36,609 bases of DNA, from positions 1 through 36,609 of the IMG/VR virus record IMGVR_UViG_3300033388_001888. One strand, 5' to 3'. This stretch comes from a virus. The translations under genes were made by a program, and so were the position numbers. This document shows, piece after piece, positions 5,448 through 13,938 of the stretch (position 1 is the first letter of the stretch; each line of letters opens with the position of its first letter). The notes beneath the pieces are model-generated. The model had not been told where the DNA came from. It saw nothing but the letters and a program-made list of their open reading frames with translations, and made no database searches.

Positions 5448-7832
5448 TTATGTCAGTATATTACCTCTTACATCACCAAAACTGTTACCTAATCCATCAG
5501 TTAAAGTGAGTCCGTTTTTATCTATAGCAGCACCAGCAACGCCGGGGTCTTTACCGCCACTACCTTCGGGCGCAAACTCTCCATCCTGCCCCAAGTCACC
5601 ACCATCACCGCCCTTGGTTCGTAGATTTTCCAATCCGACTTGTATTAACGCACTGCCACCAGTACCGCCATGCTCTAATGTTCCGTTGGTCGGGTTTGTT
5701 ACGGAGCCATTATCACCCCTGCTGTTAGTTGTATTGCCACCCCTAAAACCAGCACCACCACCAGCACCAGCAAAGGAAACGTCGGTACTTTCTGATGCTG
5801 ACTCGAACGAGTTACCACCAGCGCCACCACCACCACCGATTAAGCCATTATTAACTAATGTTACCGGGTGCCTCATAAAGATTGCCCCGCCACCATTGCC
5901 GGGTGTACTTAAAAATCCGCCACCGTCATCACTACCGCCATAACCAACAATTACACCACCATCATTGACCTGTATTGTCACTATTGCGCCAGCCGTCCAC
6001 AGCCCCGTATCTATGGTGTATGATGTCGCAACTTGCGAGCCAACTCTGACGCCATCTTCAATAATAAAAACAGCTTGCGTCAACGCTCCTTCTTGCTCTG
6101 GAAATTCTAACTCGTATATATCTCTTAGATTTATATTAAAGGACTCCGCTAGTTCGCTAGATGGCACAAATATAATATCGACTAAAGGGTCTCCCGCTCC
6201 TTGGTCTTGGTCTAACTCTTGGCCATAGGTAAACTCTAAAGCATTGTAAACGTAGTTTCTGCCCTCCTTAGAGCTTAATATCTGGTATACAGTATCAACG
6301 GGCAAGCCTGTAAAGTCCGTAATATCACGATGATTAACAACAGCCGTTTGACCGACCCAAAAATTAGAATCTTTAGCCTCTAATGAAAAGCTAATTTCTC
6401 TCGGAATGTCGGCAAACCGACGGCCAATTAAGGCTGCCAACTGTAAAGCTTGCGCCTTGCCATTGTTGGTTATCCATCGTGAATTAATTGTTTTGATTTC
6501 ACCAGCGCCATACTTAGCGATAGATTCTGTGTCGGTTCTTATTAGTGTTTGCTGATAATTACTAAAATCATCTAGGTTTTTTGTCGGGTCGAACTGTCCA
6601 AAATTCAAGAATATTGTTGAGCGTCTTAATTCTGGCTTGTCGGATGTTCTGAATGAATCGGCCACTATTCCGCTATCCATATTTATAGTGTTTCCGCTAG
6701 AATGTGGCGCCTTCAATGCGGTCATTTGTATTTTCTGTTTCTGCTCATCCCACCACAAATAATGTGGCATTGACTCGGCCAATTCCTTTAACAATTTGAA
6801 CACGTCAAAAGGCTTAACGATAATCCCGCTAAGGCCACCACTCAAGAAGTTATCAACCTCTACTTCCCATGAATCGAGCGGCATAAATGACGCGTCGACC
6901 GTGGTGTAGTTTGTTATTAAATCGTTAACGATAAAATCAACCTGTTTACCGATATATTCAAGGCATAACTGTACGGTGTCGTCCTCGTTATGTGCTGTGG
7001 CTGCGGTGTTGTTCTGCCCTCTACCACCCGTCAGCGTTAAGGTGTCGCCGCTCCTACTACTAAAAGCAATTACCTCTGAGTTAATCAAAACCTTTCCGCT
7101 TAGTGGGTATTCTGAACCAATCCCGGCAGGCTTTAATGTTAAAAATGCAGTTCCAGCACCCAGTCCGACGTCTAACTGACCGTTACTTGCTTTGGGTGCT
7201 TGTGCTTTTTTACTACTTACTAATTTAAGCGGGTCTTTAGCTGTGATTGAACATGTACCATTAGTCACGGTCATTTTATCAACGATATAATACCGGGTGG
7301 TAAAATTAGCCTCATCAAATACGCCATCAACTAAATAGCCAGATAAAACCCTTAGTTCTTTGTTTTGGTAATCAGGGTTCCTAGCTCTCAATTTAGTCCA
7401 AAAACTACCGCGTTCAGATGCTATATAGCTACGGCCGCTTAGGTATTTATCGACGCCTATATCGGAATGCGGGTGGTCGGTAAACGTACATGACACGCTA
7501 GCCCTAACACCTAATCCGCCAGCCAAATCTATTTTAGATGGTGATATGTTGACGGTTTTTAGGCTCGGGATTGGGTCAACAGTAGTCGAGCCAGCAAGGC
7601 CAATCGGCGCGGGTGAGCGTGACTGGTAAAATCTAAAGTGATTCAGTGAGCTGTCGACGGTATACGCTGATAAAAAGTTACATGTTTCTAGTGTGTTGAA
7701 GCATATATCGTCGCCCGTTTCGGTGGCGTTACATGGCGGTATACCTGAAAACTGAGTACAACCCGTTAAGAATAAATCAACTATATAAATATGTTCTTTG
7801 CCGAAAACTAGCTTTTCATTATTAAAACTCAT
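5448..7832 (-). CDS. Tail hub / receptor-binding tip protein (794 aa)
   Basis: Last late gene, starting inside the stop of the upstream tail gene (ATGA). The N-terminus has a conserved-looking Cys cluster: C25-x8-C34-x9-C44-x6-C51. The middle (about 130-560) looks like a baseplate hub, with a YLWWDEQKQKIQMTAL segment and a repeating strand pattern. From residue 627 on it is glycine-rich (runs such as GGGGGAGG, GAGGGAG, GGTGG, GGDGGD) and ends with LTDGLGNSFGDVRGNILT. Such polyglycine blocks form the host-binding tip in gp38-type adhesins. The role would be hub plus receptor recognition; the Cys cluster may bind an Fe-S centre, as in lambda L or GTA hub proteins, or form disulfides. Confidence 0.8.
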   Translation of the reverse strand: MSFNNEKLVFGKEHIYIVDLFLTGCTQFSGIPPCNATETGDDICFNTLETCNFLSAYTVDSSLNHFRFYQSRSPAPIGLAGSTTVDPIPSLKTVNISPSKIDLAGGLGVRASVSCTFTDHPHSDIGVDKYLSGRSYIASERGSFWTKLRARNPDYQNKELRVLSGYLVDGVFDEANFTTRYYIVDKMTVTNGTCSITAKDPLKLVSSKKAQAPKASNGQLDVGLGAGTAFLTLKPAGIGSEYPLSGKVLINSEVIAFSSRSGDTLTLTGGRGQNNTAATAHNEDDTVQLCLEYIGKQVDFIVNDLITNYTTVDASFMPLDSWEVEVDNFLSGGLSGIIVKPFDVFKLLKELAESMPHYLWWDEQKQKIQMTALKAPHSSGNTINMDSGIVADSFRTSDKPELRRSTIFLNFGQFDPTKNLDDFSNYQQTLIRTDTESIAKYGAGEIKTINSRWITNNGKAQALQLAALIGRRFADIPREISFSLEAKDSNFWVGQTAVVNHRDITDFTGLPVDTVYQILSSKEGRNYVYNALEFTYGQELDQDQGAGDPLVDIIFVPSSELAESFNINLRDIYELEFPEQEGALTQAVFIIEDGVRVGSQVATSYTIDTGLWTAGAIVTIQVNDGGVIVGYGGSDDGGGFLSTPGNGGGAIFMRHPVTLVNNGLIGGGGGAGGNSFESASESTDVSFAGAGGGAGFRGGNTTNSRGDNGSVTNPTNGTLEHGGTGGSALIQVGLENLRTKGGDGGDLGQDGEFAPEGSGGKDPGVAGAAIDKNGLTLTDGLGNSFGDVRGNILT

Positions 7833-8722
7833 GAGTCGGAATGCCCTTTAAAGTTAAATGATACTTCCATTAGGTCACTGCCGCCGCCCATATTGGTAGG
7901 TTTAATATCTCCCGTGGTATAGCCAAAGCTTGTATCTGATGGGTACTCGGCCGGATTCCACTTGATAAAAAATGGCGTGGTTACTGCCGAATCAACAAAC
8001 CTTTGAAAAACAGTGCGATACCAACCCGGCGTTAAGTGTCGCCAACTAAACTCTGTTGCTGTACCTCTACGGGTTACTGTGCGGCCTAAGAACTGGCCAC
8101 TATCAGACATTGTTGATTGATAGCTTGTTTTTTGTGATAGGCTGGCTGGACTATGGCCGCCATAAATTGAGCGTTCCATCTCCATAGCTTTTCCAGCATA
8201 CAGCACGCCCAATGTTGCACCAAAGTTGGGCGAATCAAAAGTAAATACTAGCTCGGCCACTACCACATCAAAACCAGAATAATCAAACATTATCGCGTTA
8301 TCAGTGTTAAAACTGAACGAATCAAAAAAGGTTAACGCCCCACCGACAGTGGTTGAGTATTCTATCGTTACAAATACCTGTCCGGCATCGTGCGACCCTA
8401 GTGTGTGAGCGCCGAATGCTATGAAATCAAATGTCGTTAGCGATTGAAATTGAAACCTAACAGGAGAACCAATGCCGCCCACCTCCCATCTTTCATAGGT
8501 GTTCGGGATTAAAGCTTTATCAGCAAAGATAAAATCAGATGAAACAAGTAAATTTTCATAGCCTATGCGGGCGTTGTTAGTGCTGCTTTCTGGCGGTGTA
8601 ATAGGTGTTAGCGTGTTTGGCACACCGATAACGCCGACCGTTTCAGGTGGTAGCGTGTTAGGTGTATCAATAGCGCCGACAGCCTCGGGCGCTAAAATAT
8701 TTGGTGGGTCTATCTTAGCCAT
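7829..8722 (-). CDS. Tail tip protein with N-terminal 14-residue repeats (297 aa)
   Basis: Residues 1-42 are three copies of the 14-residue PN-x-L repeat that fills the 283-aa protein encoded two genes upstream (10106-10957). The rest is one or two beta-rich domains. A conserved-looking C-terminal block runs from MERSIYGGHSPASL through GQFLGRTVTRRGTATEFSW, FFIKWNPAEYP and PTNMGGGSDLMEVSF. Its place between the fibre and hub genes and this composition suggest a distal-tail or tail-tip connector. The repeats may let it assemble with the repeat fibre. Confidence 0.75.
   Translation of the reverse strand: MAKIDPPNILAPEAVGAIDTPNTLPPETVGVIGVPNTLTPITPPESSTNNARIGYENLLVSSDFIFADKALIPNTYERWEVGGIGSPVRFQFQSLTTFDFIAFGAHTLGSHDAGQVFVTIEYSTTVGGALTFFDSFSFNTDNAIMFDYSGFDVVVAELVFTFDSPNFGATLGVLYAGKAMEMERSIYGGHSPASLSQKTSYQSTMSDSGQFLGRTVTRRGTATEFSWRHLTPGWYRTVFQRFVDSAVTTPFFIKWNPAEYPSDTSFGYTTGDIKPTNMGGGSDLMEVSFNFKGHSDS
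8597..8722 (-). repeat. Three copies of the 14-residue tail repeat
   Basis: Codons 1-42 of the 297-aa tail protein. Copies two and three read VGAIDTPNTLPPET and VGVIGVPNTLTPIT; the first (MAKIDPPNILAPEA) includes the start Met. All keep PN at positions 7-8 and L at 10, as in the 18-copy array at 10181-10936. Confidence 0.9.
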
Positions 8723-8760
8723 TAATCAAGCCTTTTTGTGTTGTAACCAAGCGCCTATTA

Positions 8761-10101
8761 TTAAATATTAGCCGCATCTAATCTAGCTATTAACGCGTTG
8801 ATTTGTATTTGCTGGTCATAGCAAAGCTGAACCAAATGCGGGACGGCTTTTGATTGGTCAACACCGCAAGGAGTAACTACTTTTTCAGGTTCGATAATCT
8901 CGGTTTTGAATTCACCAGTGCCAACGGGGTTTACTTTGCCTGTGGGTACTGATTTAAACTCACCAGTACCGATAGTTAAAGCCTCCGGCTCTCCGTCAGC
9001 ATTTAAAACTGTAACTTGCTTGGTCATTTCAACATCAGCCATCACGGCGACGCCTCTCATAATTTCCACTTGTTCGGTAACGGCTGGCTCATATATCGAA
9101 CCTATCTCAACGTTTAAATCTGTTGAACCCTTACCCTCTGTAACCATCCCGCCAGCACCACAAGAGATTAACCGTTGAGCAACAAAGCCCGGTACTTTTA
9201 CTGATGGGTCACTTTTAAAGTTAAAGTACTGTACCGCGTCACTCTCAACAATAGCCTTGACTAACTCAAAAGCGTCAGATATTGGCGCGAAATTATCTTT
9301 TAATCTTTCGTCGGATGATACGTTATAGCTGGTCGCTGCTCCGCTTGTTGATATGGTGCCAACGGTGCCGTTGTCGTTTCTAAAATCCATAGCAACCTTA
9401 ACGTCATTAGCATTCTGGCCTATTACGATTGTCGAGTCTGCCGTGCCACTTCGACCGATGGTAATGGCCTTTACACCGTTAGCAGCTGGAAATCCAAGCA
9501 TATTAATAATATCAACTTCCATTTTCGTCACATCAAAGACAGCCGTGCCATCGAGTTCGAATTTTACGTTGCTGGACGTGTCAAAGCTCGCAACGTTACC
9601 GAAAAACGACCCGGTAGTGTCAAAGCCCATTTGGGCAAATGCGGACGAGCTACTAAAAAGGTCGCTTAGTGTGAGCTTACCTTCCGTGGTTGACGCGCTA
9701 ACTATAGATACACCTGTAGCGGCACCCGTCATGCGTTGACCACCTAAATCTAGTGCGTTAATCTCTATGGTGTTACCGTCTATTATGGTGTCATTGTCAT
9801 TTTTAAATGAGATACCGTTATTGTTGCTTGGGTTTTCAAACCTAGCCCCGGCACTATCCCACGACGTTACTGCCTTTTGTACTGCTCCATTGTTATCCGT
9901 CATTATAACGTAACCATCAACGGCACTAGCTGTAACGATATTAAGTATTGCGCCACCAGCGGCAGAGTTTAGCTCTACATCCTCTATCTCTAGGCTGCCA
10001 TTTGACTTTATGCCAGTGTTATCTGTGCCTATAGAGATGGCTGCCTTGTCTAATGCTGCGTCAATTTCTACGCCTGATTTATCGCTCAAGTAGTTTGCCA
10101 T
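8761..10101 (-). CDS. Tail fibre with C-terminal S74 self-cleaving chaperone (446 aa)
   Basis: The N-terminus MANYLSDKSGVEIDAALDKA is typical of side or tip fibre attachment domains. A beta-rich repetitive shaft covers about 30-255. The intramolecular chaperone (peptidase S74) begins near 260 with YNVSSDERLKDN, then QYFNF and VKVPGFVAQRL. The Ser263/Lys268 pair is the expected self-cleavage dyad; the chaperone helps the shaft trimerise and is then released. The C-terminal part (about 184 aa) is longer than usual and contains two similar GTGEFK segments. Good GGAG ribosome site. Probable receptor-binding fibre of the tail tip. Confidence 0.88.
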   Translation of the reverse strand: MANYLSDKSGVEIDAALDKAAISIGTDNTGIKSNGSLEIEDVELNSAAGGAILNIVTASAVDGYVIMTDNNGAVQKAVTSWDSAGARFENPSNNNGISFKNDNDTIIDGNTIEINALDLGGQRMTGAATGVSIVSASTTEGKLTLSDLFSSSSAFAQMGFDTTGSFFGNVASFDTSSNVKFELDGTAVFDVTKMEVDIINMLGFPAANGVKAITIGRSGTADSTIVIGQNANDVKVAMDFRNDNGTVGTISTSGAATSYNVSSDERLKDNFAPISDAFELVKAIVESDAVQYFNFKSDPSVKVPGFVAQRLISCGAGGMVTEGKGSTDLNVEIGSIYEPAVTEQVEIMRGVAVMADVEMTKQVTVLNADGEPEALTIGTGEFKSVPTGKVNPVGTGEFKTEIIEPEKVVTPCGVDQSKAVPHLVQLCYDQQIQINALIARLDAANI

Positions 10102-10105
10102 TTTT

Positions 10106-10957
10106 CTAAATCTCCACTAAAAAGAATTCGCCGTCAGAGGTTTGAAAAAACTCACTGCCAGAGGTTAAAAAGTATTGTTTGCCCGATGGTAAAATATTAT
10201 TTGGCGGCTGTACTTCGCCAACACTATCGGGCGTTAATGTATTTGGTACGTCGATATTACCAATATTATCAGGTGTTAAAGTATTTGGCGCATTAATACC
10301 ACCGACATTTTCAGCGGTTAAAGTATTTGGTGTATTAATATCGCCGACAGCCTGAGAGCTTAATGCGTTGGGTGTATCAATATTACCTGCCGATTCTGCG
10401 CTTAATGCGTTAGGTGTGCTTATTTCGCCCAATGCTGACGCTGGCAATGTGTTTGGTGTGTTGATAGCTCCGGGCAGTTCAGGTGGCAGGTCGTTAGGTG
10501 GTAAAATATCACCTACGTTTTCGGCTCCTAATGAATTTGGTAAGCCTATTGCCCCGACACTTTGGGCGCCCAGTGAATTTGGCAAGCCAATGGCGCCCAC
10601 TGACTCAGGGTTTAGGTTGTTTGGTAGTTCAATATTGCCGACACTTTCGGCGCCAAGTGAATTCGGCGCATTAATCTCCCCGACACTTTGGGCTGGTAAC
10701 GCGTTGGGTAATCCTATGGCGCCAACCACCTCCGCTCCTAGCGTGTTTGGTGCCGTGATAATTCCGACACTTTCGGCGCCCAGTGCGTTAGGCGTTGCTA
10801 TTGCTCCGACGGTTTCGGCGCCTAAATTATTGGGCGCCACAACACTACCAACAGCCTTTGCTGGTAGGTTGTTTGGTGTTGATATATTACCCTCAGCGCT
10901 ACTGTTTAGCGTGTTGGGCGGGTCTATTGTTCCGGGGTCTTGCGGTGTAATTGACAT
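10106..10957 (-). CDS. Tail protein made of eighteen 14-residue repeats (283 aa)
   Basis: After seven residues (MSITPQD) the protein is 18 gapless copies of a 14-residue unit, for example VGAIGLPNSLGAQS. Position 2 is Gly, 7-8 are Pro-Asn and 10 is Leu (Ile once). It ends with a 24-residue tail containing a second short repeat (FLTSGS, FFQTSD, FFLVEI). The gene lies between tape measure and S74 fibre, with GGAG upstream, so it is a tail component. Gly/Pro-Asn turns at fixed spacing suggest an elongated beta-solenoid or similar rod. I do not recognise a named family. Confidence 0.85.
   Translation of the reverse strand: MSITPQDPGTIDPPNTLNSSAEGNISTPNNLPAKAVGSVVAPNNLGAETVGAIATPNALGAESVGIITAPNTLGAEVVGAIGLPNALPAQSVGEINAPNSLGAESVGNIELPNNLNPESVGAIGLPNSLGAQSVGAIGLPNSLGAENVGDILPPNDLPPELPGAINTPNTLPASALGEISTPNALSAESAGNIDTPNALSSQAVGDINTPNTLTAENVGGINAPNTLTPDNIGNIDVPNTLTPDSVGEVQPPNNILPSGKQYFLTSGSEFFQTSDGEFFLVEI
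10181..10936 (-). repeat. 42-bp coding repeat array (18 units)
   Basis: Eighteen tandem 42-base units, one per 14-residue repeat (residues 8-259), with no gaps. Units have diverged at third positions, though neighbours such as units 9 and 10 (VGAIGLPNSLGAQS and VGAIGLPNSLGAEN) are nearly identical. That points to past unit duplication. The regular composition also creates a long spurious antisense frame. Confidence 0.95.
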
Positions 10958-10958
10958 T

Positions 10959-12914
10959 TTAAGTTGCTCCGCCTACGTTTAATTCCATACCATCGCCCAA
11001 TGCGTCATTTATCTGACTGAATAAGCCACGCACTTGGTCGGTGGACATTAGGCCGTCGCCAGCTATATTTACATCGATAGTTCTATTTGGTGTTGCTGCG
11101 GGTGCTGAGCCTCCGCCACCAGCAGAGCGACCAGCGCCAGCGCCAGCACTTCCGCCACTACCGCCACTTGTTCCGCCCATGCTTTTTCCGCCTGATTTTA
11201 TGCTATTAATCATCCCGGCTGTTTGAGCTATAGACGCCGCCGCGTATGACGCCGCCGCAACAGGTGCCCAAGGTCCGCCAATTGACATACCAGCAGAGAA
11301 AGCAGCTACAGCAGCCTCTTTACCTTTGATTACAGCACTAACAATAGCTAAGCCTTGTTGGATTTTTTGAGCCTTTTTACCACCCAAAGATAAGGCTTTT
11401 GCCGTGGCATCTAGTATTGAAGTGGTTACGTTTAATTTTGCTTTTTCTGTTTTCTGAGAAAGGGCGACACTAGCGGAGGCGAATTGCTCTTCGGTGATTT
11501 GCTTCGTTTTTAGTGCGTTATCAAGTATTTGCTGCTCCCTCTCAAAGCGCCCCATCATGGTTTCCTCTTTGAGTACGCCTTGCTCTAGTAGTGCCGCTAA
11601 AATTTGTTCATTTTCGTCACGTATTCTTTTCGCTTCTGAACTTTCTGCGGGTGATTCTGCGCCATCGGCACTATCTGCCTTATCTGTTTCAGCTTTGGTG
11701 ACCGTTGCTGTTGCTATTCTATCAGCCTCAGCAATGGCAGCATCGGCAAAGTTTCTTATCTGGTCACTAGGCAATTCCTGCATTGCCAGCTCATGTAATT
11801 CGGCGTTAGTTTCTTTGACCAAGCCAATCATGTTATCAGCGACAGCGTTTACACCCGTGACAAATTTTGAGCTATTAACCTCTGGTAGCTCTTTTATGCC
11901 AGTGCCGAATACGCTATTAATAACCTTTACCGCGTCATTTATATCTTTTATTAAAAAATCAACAGAGCTAGATATTATTTTGGTGATACCTTGAAACACC
12001 TTGACGATTAATGCGGCAAACCCAATCGCCCCAACCTCTAAGGTTTTAAATACTAGCTGTATGCCATGTAATCCATCAGCAAAAGTACCAATGACAGCTA
12101 AAACACCATCGAATACCTTATCGATAGTGCCGCCAAATCCTTGAGTCTCGATAGCGGCATCAATAAATTGACTCGCTATGGCCTCAATAATTGGTGATAG
12201 TTTGACAGTTAGTTTATTGGCTAACCCGGTGACAACCTCTGACGCCTTAAACAGTGCGTCATTGGCGTTTTCAACTTTGGTGGTCTCAATCCTTGATAGT
12301 GAGATTCCCATTTCGTCAATTGACTTGACAGTGGGCGCTAACCCCTCATCCTTTAATTGGTCAAGCATCTTGAGCATACGAACACCAGAGCGGCCAAATA
12401 GGTCGTTAGATATTGAAGCTTTTGTTGCTTGGTTGTTTACGCCAGATAAGGCTATCGCTAGTTGTTCGATTTGCTTATCGGGTGCTAGGTTTACAATTTC
12501 ATTAACGTTCACGCCTAAATCAGCGAGAGCGTCAGCACTTGCGCCGCCATTCCTAGCCGCATTACCTAGATTTTTTTGCATCCTCTCAAGCGATTTGTTT
12601 ACCATTTCGTTAGAGGTACCTGTTAATTCACCTATGTGCTGTAACGCTTGTAATTTTTCTTGCTGAATACCTAAAGCGTCGGATGTTTTAGCTAATGAAT
12701 CGAGTGATTTTAGCTGGTTTTTAACTACGGCAGTGGTAACAGCAGTTACGGCGGTGACGGCAGCAGCGGCCCATTTACCCCACTGATTTGTGCTTGCTCT
12801 TAGTTGCTTGCCGCCCTCAGTTAGAGCCTTGCCAGATGCCGCAATTCCTTTTTTAACGCCTTTAGCGTCAACCGTTATTTCTACGCTTAACGCGCCAATT
12901 ACAGAACTAGCCAT
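10959..12914 (-). CDS. Tape measure protein (651 aa)
   Basis: A long helical protein directly downstream of the tail chaperone frames. It starts MASSVIGALSVEITVDAKGVKKG and has the A/T-rich hydrophobic segment KWAAAAVTAVTAVTTAVV, typical of tape measures, plus central hydrophobic stretches and long coiled coils. The C-terminus is Gly/Ser rich (GGTSGGSGGSAGAGAG) before a short folded end. Tape measures set tail length at roughly 1.5 angstrom per residue, so about 100 nm here, and can form a membrane conduit. ATG follows the frameshift ORF stop by one base. Confidence 0.92.
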   Translation of the reverse strand: MASSVIGALSVEITVDAKGVKKGIAASGKALTEGGKQLRASTNQWGKWAAAAVTAVTAVTTAVVKNQLKSLDSLAKTSDALGIQQEKLQALQHIGELTGTSNEMVNKSLERMQKNLGNAARNGGASADALADLGVNVNEIVNLAPDKQIEQLAIALSGVNNQATKASISNDLFGRSGVRMLKMLDQLKDEGLAPTVKSIDEMGISLSRIETTKVENANDALFKASEVVTGLANKLTVKLSPIIEAIASQFIDAAIETQGFGGTIDKVFDGVLAVIGTFADGLHGIQLVFKTLEVGAIGFAALIVKVFQGITKIISSSVDFLIKDINDAVKVINSVFGTGIKELPEVNSSKFVTGVNAVADNMIGLVKETNAELHELAMQELPSDQIRNFADAAIAEADRIATATVTKAETDKADSADGAESPAESSEAKRIRDENEQILAALLEQGVLKEETMMGRFEREQQILDNALKTKQITEEQFASASVALSQKTEKAKLNVTTSILDATAKALSLGGKKAQKIQQGLAIVSAVIKGKEAAVAAFSAGMSIGGPWAPVAAASYAAASIAQTAGMINSIKSGGKSMGGTSGGSGGSAGAGAGRSAGGGGSAPAATPNRTIDVNIAGDGLMSTDQVRGLFSQINDALGDGMELNVGGAT

Positions 12915-12915
12915 T

Positions 12916-13484
12916 TTATAAAACCTTAATACCTTGTTTTTCTAGTTCCCGGCGACGATGAAGCATACTGTCATAATCATCTTCATGGATGCCGTGAATT
13001 ACTTTAGGGCGGTGAGCCTCTAAGATAAGTCCAACTTCTGCCGGGGTCATACTCCAATAATCGCTTGACGATATATTGAAATCCCCGACCAGAAGTTGAT
13101 AAAAATCTTCCCACGGATGCTCTACTTCTTGCGGGTTGACTTTTTCTTCGGGACTATCGTAGTAGTTGGTTCTTTTTTTTTGGGTTCGGGAAAGAACGCC
13201 TCGAACACGCTACCCATGAATACGTGTAGGTTTTCGGCGGTAATATCGCCCTCCGTAAACATACCCGCATAAACTTCCTCTTGCGTAACTTCCGCACCCG
13301 CTTCATTTAGCAGGATTGAAAGAAAACGCGCCACATGACTAAATCTAACATCACCCGTGGCATGTTGAGCAAGTAGGCGGCCGATATTAATAGAGTCCTC
13401 GACTTTATCAATAACAGCCATTGTAACGAGCAATTTAAACTTATCGCCCTGCCAAGTTAGGACTAGTTCTTTACGCAGAGCCAT
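12916..13484 (-). CDS. Tail assembly chaperone, -1 frameshift (G-T) product (189 aa)
   Basis: Shares 104 residues with the unshifted protein, then shifts -1 on the A9 run at 13173-13181. It continues for 85 codons to a TAA two bases before the tape measure ATG. The added frame is a good protein with no internal start of its own, containing HPWEDFYQLLVGDF, WSMTPAEVGLILEAHRP and RRRELEKQGIKVL. The W-x-x-TPAE motif matches the small domain that follows GTA gp10-like proteins. Fusing G and T by frameshift is conserved in long-tailed phages: the T part binds the tape measure and recruits tube subunits. Confidence 0.88.
13122..13484 (-). CDS. Tail assembly chaperone, unshifted (G) product (120 aa)
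   Basis: A GTA gp10/TAC-like protein: MALRKELVLTWQGDKFKLLVTMAVIDKVED, then LARFL-type helices and EEVYAGMFTEGD. It lies between the tail tube and tape measure genes, the standard place. Its Lys-rich end (PKKKEPTTTIVPKKKSTRKK) is read only when ribosomes do not shift at the A9 run in codons 102-104. The unshifted form should be the major product. Confidence 0.88.
   Translation of the reverse strand: MALRKELVLTWQGDKFKLLVTMAVIDKVEDSINIGRLLAQHATGDVRFSHVARFLSILLNEAGAEVTQEEVYAGMFTEGDITAENLHVFMGSVFEAFFPEPKKKEPTTTIVPKKKSTRKK
13173..13181 (-). other. -1 ribosomal frameshift site
   Basis: Nine consecutive A on the minus strand, read in the zero frame as AAA AAA AAA after CCC and before GAA. This provides A AAA AAA followed by G, a strong bacterial slippery heptamer decoded by tRNA-Lys. 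Slippage joins the 120-aa frame to the 85-codon downstream frame. Confidence 0.85.
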
Positions 13485-13487
13485 TAA

Positions 13488-13883
13488 TTAAACTCCCGCC
13501 GTAAATACAACAACACCTGACGAGCTAAAGCTGGCATCGAATGTAGTTAAGCCAGCGGTTTCACCAGTGTTCGATATGTTATCCATGAAGGCGTCAAAAG
13601 CTAGTGTTGAGCCATCAGGATAAGCGACGGTAATCGGGAATATTTGACTTGTTCCGCTATATGCCGCAACTAATTCAAGGTTTTTAACTATGCCGCTAAA
13701 TGTAAATTCAACCGATTTTAAACCCGGTACGGCCAAGCGCTCTTGCCAGCCAGACGAATTATCGTCGGTGGTGTCAAGTGCTTCATTGTTAAAAGTAAAT
13801 CCTTTAGAGTTAACGCCAGTAATAGCCGCTCCGCCTAAAGTAAAAGTTATTTCTCTGCCGATTATGCCGATACCTACGCTCAT
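13488..13883 (-). CDS. Major tail tube protein (131 aa)
   Basis: Beta-rich 131-aa protein with an AGGTAGG ribosome site. It begins MSVGIGIIGREITFTLGGAAI and contains a loop with TTDDNSSGWQERLAVPGLKSVEFTFSG, the pattern of TP901-1/GTA-type major tail proteins. It then has PITVAYPDGS and ends FDASFSSSGVVVF. It should stack as hexameric rings around the tape measure. Neighbours (tail terminator before, chaperone after) agree. Confidence 0.88.
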   Translation of the reverse strand: MSVGIGIIGREITFTLGGAAITGVNSKGFTFNNEALDTTDDNSSGWQERLAVPGLKSVEFTFSGIVKNLELVAAYSGTSQIFPITVAYPDGSTLAFDAFMDNISNTGETAGLTTFDASFSSSGVVVFTAGV

Positions 13884-13938
13884 TTTATACCTACCTTTTA
13901 GTTTTAAAATTAATTGTTATGAGTTTAATCATAATTAT

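Noticed and set aside
5506-5943. Pro-rich 145-aa rightward frame
   Set aside because: Antisense shadow of the glycine-rich tip of the hub protein: Gly codons read backwards give Pro.
10368-10982. 204-aa rightward open frame
   Set aside because: It is the antisense of the 14-residue repeat array; the regular codon pattern removes stops. It has no convincing ribosome site and lies opposite a well-supported tail gene.
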